Assembly (NCBI GenBank): GCA_963724665.1
Contig: CAVRVH010000012.1
Span: 1 to 64,000 of the forward strand
Origin: DASUPK01 sp963724665
GTDB lineage: Bacteria > Actinomycetota > Thermoleophilia > Solirubrobacterales > 70-9
DNA: 64,000 bases
Direction: 5' to 3'
The notes beneath the pieces were generated by a model that saw only the letters and a list, made by a program, of their open reading frames with translations, was not told the origin of the DNA and made no database searches. Below, piece by piece: positions 59,631-64,000 of this stretch (the first letter of the stretch is position 1; each line of letters begins with the position of its first letter). The position numbers were made by a program, and so were the translations under genes.

Positions 59631-59656
59631 TGCTCCGAGGCGAATGCCGAGGAGCA
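59631..59656. terminator. Interrupted hairpin after the thioesterase gene
   Basis: TGCTCC 59631-59636 pairs with GGAGCA 59651-59656 and inner GGC with GCC around a GAAT loop; GA/GA internal mismatches separate the two stems. It lies in the 88-bp gap before the next GT2. Terminator function is inferred. Confidence 0.4.
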
Positions 59657-59676
59657 ACCCGTTTCGTGTGGGTACC

Positions 59677-59682
59677 TATCCT
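59677..59682 (+). promoter_or_regulatory. TATCCT box that decides the GT2 start
   Basis: TATCCT is 10 nt before ATG 59693 and only 4 nt before ATG 59687. The normal spacing favours 59693. Confidence 0.6.
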
Positions 59683-59692
59683 TCCGATGCCA

Positions 59693-60898
59693 ATGGCCGT
59701 AACCGCTTCGAAGAGAGCGGGCGACGAGGGCGCCGCGAGCGCCGACGTCATCCGCACGACCGTGGTTCTCCCCGCGTACAACGAGGGCGCGGCGCTTCCG
59801 CACGTCCTCGACGAGCTCGGCCAGTACCTGGATCAGTCCTACGAGGTCCTGGTGGTCGACGACGGCTCGAACGACGACACCGCCGACGTCGCCGAGCGCT
59901 ACCCGGTCCGCCTGATCAAGCACAAGACCAACCGCGGAAAGGGCGTCGCGATCCGCACGGGGATCGCCGAGGCCCAGGGCGAGAACGTCGTGATCATGGA
60001 CGCGGACGCGACCTATCCGGTGCCGGCCATCAAGGAGATGGTCGAGCTGCTCGACGAGAACGACCTGGTCCGCGGCATCCGCGAGTCCGAGCCGGAGTCG
60101 ATGCCGGTGGTCAACCGCATCGGGAACTGGCTCTTCAACAAGCTGCTCGCGATCAGCCACGGCCTCGAGGGGGCCGACCAGCTCACCGGTCTCTACGCGA
60201 TCCGGCGCTCCGAGGCCGTGCGGCTCGGTACCGAGGCCCGCGGCTTCGACATTGAGACCGAGATCGGGATCAAGGCGAAGGCCCGCGGACTGCGCGAGGC
60301 CGAGATCCCGATCTCCTACCTCCCGCGGGTGGGCGAGAAGAAGCTCAGCCCATGGAAGGACGGTCTCCGGATCCTCGGCCGGGTGATCGTGCTGCTGCTG
60401 ATCTACAACCCGACGCTGACCTTCATCGTGCCCGGGCTGACCCTGATGGCCCTCTCGATCACCGGCGCGATCCTGCTCTCCAGCGGCCCGATCACGACCT
60501 CATACCTCGGGCTGAACATCCACAGCTTCATCGTCGCCGCCCTCGGCGTCCTCGCGGCCTTCCAGTTGACGATCTTCGGCGTCGCCGCCGCGCTCTACGG
60601 CGTAGAGGCCGGCAAGGAGCCCCCGAAGTGGTTGCTGCGAATCGTCTCGGTGCGCTTCCGGCTCGGGTTCGCGGCTCTCGGGGGCCTGCTCATGGTCGGC
60701 TCATTCGCCAAGCTGGTCCAGCTGACGATCCAATGGGCGGGCAACAACGTCTTCACCGATACGCGGGCGCTGGTGCTCTCCACCAGCTTCCTGGTCCTCG
60801 GCCTGCAGATGCTCTCGGCCGCGCTCTTCATCTCGATCTTCAGCGGCCGGATCAGCCGACTCGCCGAGGAGGGCTCGTCCAACTGGTCTCGGTCGTAG
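59693..60898 (+). CDS. Membrane GT2, polyprenyl-phosphate glycosyltransferase type
   Basis: Intact, about 401 aa. TTVVLPAYNEGAALPHVLDE, YEVLVVDDGSNDDTADVAER, HKTNRGKGVAIRTGIAEAQG, NVVIMDADATYPVPAIKEMV (DxD), GADQLTGLYAIRRSEAVRLG and ISYLPRVGEKKLSPWKDGLR, then four C-terminal helices (VIVLLLIYNPTLTFIVPGLT and others). This is the DPM1-like layout with a membrane tail. It resembles 13554-14737 in design but is unbroken. It would make a polyprenyl-phosphate sugar, possibly for the membrane protein at 61964. The next GT2 starts before its stop. Confidence 0.9.
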   Translation: MAVTASKRAGDEGAASADVIRTTVVLPAYNEGAALPHVLDELGQYLDQSYEVLVVDDGSNDDTADVAERYPVRLIKHKTNRGKGVAIRTGIAEAQGENVVIMDADATYPVPAIKEMVELLDENDLVRGIRESEPESMPVVNRIGNWLFNKLLAISHGLEGADQLTGLYAIRRSEAVRLGTEARGFDIETEIGIKAKARGLREAEIPISYLPRVGEKKLSPWKDGLRILGRVIVLLLIYNPTLTFIVPGLTLMALSITGAILLSSGPITTSYLGLNIHSFIVAALGVLAAFQLTIFGVAAALYGVEAGKEPPKWLLRIVSVRFRLGFAALGGLLMVGSFAKLVQLTIQWAGNNVFTDTRALVLSTSFLVLGLQMLSAALFISIFSGRISRLAEEGSSNWSRS

Positions 60899-61896
60899 TC
60901 GTCAACTACAACGGCGCCGGGGTTCTCGAGGGCTGCCTTCGGGCGCTGTTGGAGGCCACAGGCGGCACAGACACCGAGATCCTCGTGGTGGACAACGCGT
61001 CCTCTGACGACAGCGCGGCCGTGGCCGAGCGCCTCGCCTCGGAGCACGACGCGGTCAGGCTGATTCGCTCGCCGACCAACCGCGGGTATGCCGGGGCGGT
61101 CAACGTCGCCCTGCCCGAGGCGCGCGGCGACCACGTCGCGGTGCTCAACATGGACGTCGTGGTGAGCCCCGGCTGGCTCGGTCCACTGGTCTCCCTGCTG
61201 GAGGCGAAGCCGGACGCGGGCGTCGCCTGTCCGCTGATCCTGCTCGAGTCCGACCCGGAGAAGGTCAACGCGGCCGGGCAGAACCTCAACAAGACCGGCC
61301 TCGGCTTCAACCGCTGGCTCGGCAAGCCACGCGAGATCGCCGGCGAGGAGCCATTCGGCGTCACGGGCCTGCACGGGGCGGCCTTCGTCGTTCGCAGGGC
61401 GCTCCTCGAGAACCTCGGCGGCTGGGACGAGACCGGGTTCCTCTACTTCGAGGACGTCGAGCTCTCCTGGCTCCTGCGGATCGCGGGGAGCGAGATCTGG
61501 TGCGTGCCCGCCTCGACCGTGGTGCACGACTACCACCTGACGATGTTCCCCCACAAGCTCTTCCTGCTCGAGCGCAACCGCTGGAAGATGCTGCTCGCCG
61601 ACCTGCGCGGCCGCACCCGGCTCGCGATCTCGCCGCTGCTCGCCCTCAGCGAGCTGATGATGTGGGGCTACTGCCTGATCCGCGGGCCGAAGTTCCTGCG
61701 GGCCAAGGCCCAGACCTACGGCTGGCTGCGCGCGAACCGCGCGCAGATCCGCGCCCGGCGCGAGCAGGTCAACGCCGTCCGTCGGCGCTCGGACTGGCAG
61801 GTGCTGCGGGGGCTGCGCTGGGGCTATCCGCTCGATCAATTCCTCACGCTCGGCCGCGAGCGAGGGTCATCGCAGCGGGACCGCATCGGACCCTGA
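60883..61896 (+). CDS. Family 2 glycosyltransferase (rhamnosyltransferase-like)
   Basis: Intact, about 337 aa. VSVVVVNYNGAGVLEGCLRA, TEILVVDNASSDDSAAVAER, SPTNRGYAGAVNVALPEARG, VAVLNMDVVVSPGWLGPLVS (DxD as DVV), GVTGLHGAAFVVRRALLENL and GFLYFEDVELSWLLRIAGSE. The C-terminal helix bundle (LFLLERNRWKMLLADLRGRT) is typical of WbbL-like rhamnosyltransferases. No ATG or GTG precedes the first strand. CTG 60883 with GGAGG about 10 nt upstream is my guess, which would overlap the previous gene by 16 bp. Translation is probably coupled. Confidence 0.85.
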   Translation: MVSVVVVNYNGAGVLEGCLRALLEATGGTDTEILVVDNASSDDSAAVAERLASEHDAVRLIRSPTNRGYAGAVNVALPEARGDHVAVLNMDVVVSPGWLGPLVSLLEAKPDAGVACPLILLESDPEKVNAAGQNLNKTGLGFNRWLGKPREIAGEEPFGVTGLHGAAFVVRRALLENLGGWDETGFLYFEDVELSWLLRIAGSEIWCVPASTVVHDYHLTMFPHKLFLLERNRWKMLLADLRGRTRLAISPLLALSELMMWGYCLIRGPKFLRAKAQTYGWLRANRAQIRARREQVNAVRRRSDWQVLRGLRWGYPLDQFLTLGRERGSSQRDRIGP

Positions 61897-61903
61897 TCAG
61901 GCA

Positions 61904-61942
61904 GCGTCCGCAAGCGGACGCTCAGGCCGCGTTTCGGCCTGA
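61904..61942 (+). terminator. Two tandem perfect hairpins
   Basis: GCGTCCGC 61904-61911 pairs with GCGGACGC 61914-61921. TCAGGCCG 61922-61929 pairs with CGGCCTGA 61935-61942 around CGTTT. They follow the GT2 stop directly and end 5 bp before the next promoter box, so they most likely stop read-through from the GT2 unit. Confidence 0.65.
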
Positions 61943-61947
61943 CTCAA

Positions 61948-61953
61948 TACCCT
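61948..61953 (+). promoter_or_regulatory. TACCCT box before the last gene
   Basis: TACCCT is 10 nt before GTG 61964, spacer TCCGCCTCCC. Confidence 0.6.
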
Positions 61954-61963
61954 TCCGCCTCCC

Positions 61964-64000
61964 GTGGGCGCCTTCGCCGGAACCTACGTCTCAGCAGGGG
62001 TAATCCTGCTCGCGTCCCTGCTGGTGGGGCGCGCGATTCTGCTCGCCCTCGGGCGCAAGCAGGCTTCCTTCCTGGAGGGTGCCGTCGGGCTGGCCACGCT
62101 GATCGCCGTCTGCTCGGTCGCCATCCGGCTGCCGGGGAACGAGGCGACCTCGATCGCGTGCTGCGCCGTTCTGCTGGTTGCGTCGATCGTCTTCCTGTTC
62201 GTCCGCTCCGAGTCGATCCTGGGTCCGGCGGTCGGCATCGCCATCCCGATCGGCGTCCTCTCGCTCCTGCTTGCCTCGTTCCCCTTCATTGCGAGCGGCC
62301 ACATCGGAATCCCCGGGGTCGGGCTCAACAACGACATGGCGATGCACCTGGTCGACGTCGACTACCTCGTCGACCCGAGCCGGCCGGAGCCGCAGAGCGT
62401 CATCAACGGGTACCCGCTCGGGCCGCACAGCCTGGTCGGGACCGTGGTCAGCGCGCTGGGAACGCAGCCGCTCTACGGCTGGCTCGGGCTGCTGGTCGCC
62501 GTGCCGGTCCTTACCGGCATCACCGCGCTCGGCGGGCTTCGCGACCTCCCCGCCGGCCGCCGCCTGCTGGCGGCCGCGCTGGTCGCGTTCGCCTATCTCG
62601 CGGCCTCATCCCTCGGCGTGGCGGGCTTCAAGGAGCTGATCGCCGGGATGTTCCTGATCGCCTTCGCTCTCGGGTTACGCGAGATCGAGCGAGAGCCGGA
62701 GGGCCGAATCGCGATCGTCATCGGCCTCGCGCTGATCACGGCGGCGATGGTTCCGGTCTACAGCCTGCCGGGCGTTGCCTGGCTGGCGGGGACCGCCGGC
62801 CTCTGGCTGGTCGCGCAGCTGGTCCGGATTCGTGCGGAGAAGGGTGCGGCGGGCGTCCGCGAGGTCGTCCGCGCGTCGATGCCGGTCGTGATCCCGGCGC
62901 TGATCGTCCTCGTCCTCGTCTTCCTCACCCAGCTCCCGAAGGTGATCGACTTCATCAACTCGGGCTCGATCGGCAACGTCGCCGACACCAACAGCAAGCT
63001 GCGCTACGTCGTCTCGCCCCTCGAGACGCTCGGCGTCTGGCCGAGCGGCAGCTGGCTGCTGGGGACCCACGACGTCTCGCATTTCTGGATCTTCGGAGCG
63101 ATCGGCATCGCGGGCACGATCGTCGGGCTCGTCTGGTGGATGGCGAAGCGTGACTACGCCGTCCCGGCCGCCGTCATCTCGGGGCTGATCGTCTACCTGC
63201 TGACCAAGTACATCGAGAGCGGCGGTCTCTACATCCTCGCCAAGGCGGTGGTGGTTCCGGCGTCTGTCGTGATGCTGCTGGTGGTGACCGCGCTGCTTTC
63301 GCCGGGCGGCGGCTGGCCGAAGCGGATCTTCGCGGTCGTGTTCATCGCGTTGGCCGGCTACTCGAGCTTTCTCGCCCTCCGCGACACCGTGATCTCGCCG
63401 GACAACCGGCTCCAGGAGCTGAGCAAGTTCCAGCACGAGGTGGCCGGTCAGAAGGTCCTCGCCCTGACCAGCGACCGATTCACGGACTACGGCCTGCGAT
63501 CGGCCGAGGTCTCGAGCCCCGCTTTCAATGCCGAAATTCGAGTTCCTTCGGCGGTGACGAAGAGCCAGCGCCTGCCGATCGACTTCGACTCGGTCCCGGC
63601 CAGGGTCCTCAACGACTTCCCCTACGCCGTCACCACCAGCGCGATCTACCAGAGCCAGGCGCCGCCGGGCTGGACCCTGGTCGACTCGACCCCCTCGTAC
63701 CGGTTGTGGAAGCGGACCGGGACAACCCCGCCGATCGCGAATCTCTACGAGGAGGCACGGCCTGGTCGGGTGCTGCGCTGCAACCGTCCGAAGCTGGCGC
63801 CCTTCGCCCGGGCCGGCGGTCAGGCGCTCACCTGGCAACCGCGAACCGTGATCGCGAAACGGCTCTACTGGAAGGCGGGCGGGCACGCCGGCGCCCTCGG
63901 TGAGGGTGGCGTGGTGGCCTCGAAGAGCGCCCCGATCGACAACCAGCTGAGCCCGGGGCAGACGGCCAGCCAGACGATCACCCTGCCGCCGGGCAAGTGG
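61964..64000 (+). CDS. Large polytopic membrane protein, 3' end outside window
   Basis: At least 679 aa from GTG 61964, open to the window edge with no frame break. About ten to twelve helices (VILLASLLVGRAILLALG, GPAVGIAIPIGVLSLLLASF, LIAGMFLIAFALGLREIE). The early extracellular loop IPGVGLNNDMAMHLVDVDYL with acidic and His residues recalls the catalytic loop of GT-C transferases. After helix twelve an extracellular domain of 200+ residues begins (RLQELSKFQHEVAGQKVLAL, FPYAVTTSAIYQSQAPPGWT). I do not recognise a named family. Placed after two GT2s, it may transfer lipid-linked sugars outside the cell (inference). Confidence 0.7.
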   Translation, partial: MGAFAGTYVSAGVILLASLLVGRAILLALGRKQASFLEGAVGLATLIAVCSVAIRLPGNEATSIACCAVLLVASIVFLFVRSESILGPAVGIAIPIGVLSLLLASFPFIASGHIGIPGVGLNNDMAMHLVDVDYLVDPSRPEPQSVINGYPLGPHSLVGTVVSALGTQPLYGWLGLLVAVPVLTGITALGGLRDLPAGRRLLAAALVAFAYLAASSLGVAGFKELIAGMFLIAFALGLREIEREPEGRIAIVIGLALITAAMVPVYSLPGVAWLAGTAGLWLVAQLVRIRAEKGAAGVREVVRASMPVVIPALIVLVLVFLTQLPKVIDFINSGSIGNVADTNSKLRYVVSPLETLGVWPSGSWLLGTHDVSHFWIFGAIGIAGTIVGLVWWMAKRDYAVPAAVISGLIVYLLTKYIESGGLYILAKAVVVPASVVMLLVVTALLSPGGGWPKRIFAVVFIALAGYSSFLALRDTVISPDNRLQELSKFQHEVAGQKVLALTSDRFTDYGLRSAEVSSPAFNAEIRVPSAVTKSQRLPIDFDSVPARVLNDFPYAVTTSAIYQSQAPPGWTLVDSTPSYRLWKRTGTTPPIANLYEEARPGRVLRCNRPKLAPFARAGGQALTWQPRTVIAKRLYWKAGGHAGALGEGGVVASKSAPIDNQLSPGQTASQTITLPPGKW

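Noticed and set aside
59631..59656. A riboswitch in the 88-bp gap before the GT2
   Set aside because: Only one interrupted hairpin is present and the promoter box lies downstream of it, so it would not be in the GT2 mRNA.

Overview
The window is 64 kb of very GC-rich DNA with nearly every codon ending in G or C. Genes are packed on both strands, and no gap between genes exceeds about 90 bp. A family 5 uracil-DNA glycosylase, FolE2, PgsA, DUF2142 and DUF2079 membrane proteins and apparently leaderless promoters fit an actinobacterium. A Thermoleophilia/Solirubrobacterales-type host is my best guess, but this is inference; there is no rRNA or tRNA here to prove it.

Almost everything from about 2.4 kb to the end is one large surface-polysaccharide locus. 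Layout: (1) 0-2.4 kb, housekeeping edge (folE2 end, pgsA, a methyltransferase, udgB). (2) 2.4-11.8 kb, GDP-fucose-type synthase (fcl), an anchored clan-A glycosidase, four glycosyltransferases (GTs), a coiled-coil protein, GDP-mannose dehydratase (gmd) and a methyltransferase. (3) 11.8-20.7 kb, first ABC exporter (Wzm plus short Wzt), lipid-linked-sugar GT2s, DUF2142 and DUF2079 membrane proteins, methyltransferases. (4) 20.8-26.3 kb, a minus-strand operon with two sugar epimerases, the second Wzm, a long Wzt with a cargo-recognition tail and a CgeB-like GT. (5) 26.3-46.6 kb, a second CgeB-like GT, epimerase, aminotransferase, acetyltransferase, deacetylase-like protein, formyltransferase-like protein, glucuronyl C5-epimerase homologue, three asparagine-synthase-type amidotransferases, an LVIVD propeller, a WbqC-like protein, GTs and methyltransferases. 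(6) 46.7-50.7 kb, four intact genes matching the UDP-2,3-diacetamido mannuronic acid pathway. (7) 50.7-57 kb, GTs, a second gmd and rfbC. (8) 57-64 kb, GT2s, a methyltransferase, a thioesterase and a large membrane protein cut by the window edge.

Together the genes could make GDP-fucose/rhamnose-type, dTDP-rhamnose-type and acetamido-uronic sugars, decorate them (methyl, acetyl, amide, perhaps formyl or C5-epimerised uronate), assemble them on lipid carriers and export them by two ABC systems.

Two sequence-level signals stand out. First, about 39 of 62 genes carry frameshifts, and nearly all that I examined have the same form: the third base of one codon appears twice, as two synonymous alternatives (XYC followed by G, XYG followed by C, and so on). 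This looks like two strain alleles merged in the consensus, not gene decay, so I annotate these genes as functional with joined frames. Second, most genes that start a transcription unit carry a TANNNT box 6-11 nt before the start codon with no Shine-Dalgarno, the signature of leaderless transcription. At several divergent pairs the two boxes overlap on the same TA. Convergent pairs repeatedly end on one shared CTAG.
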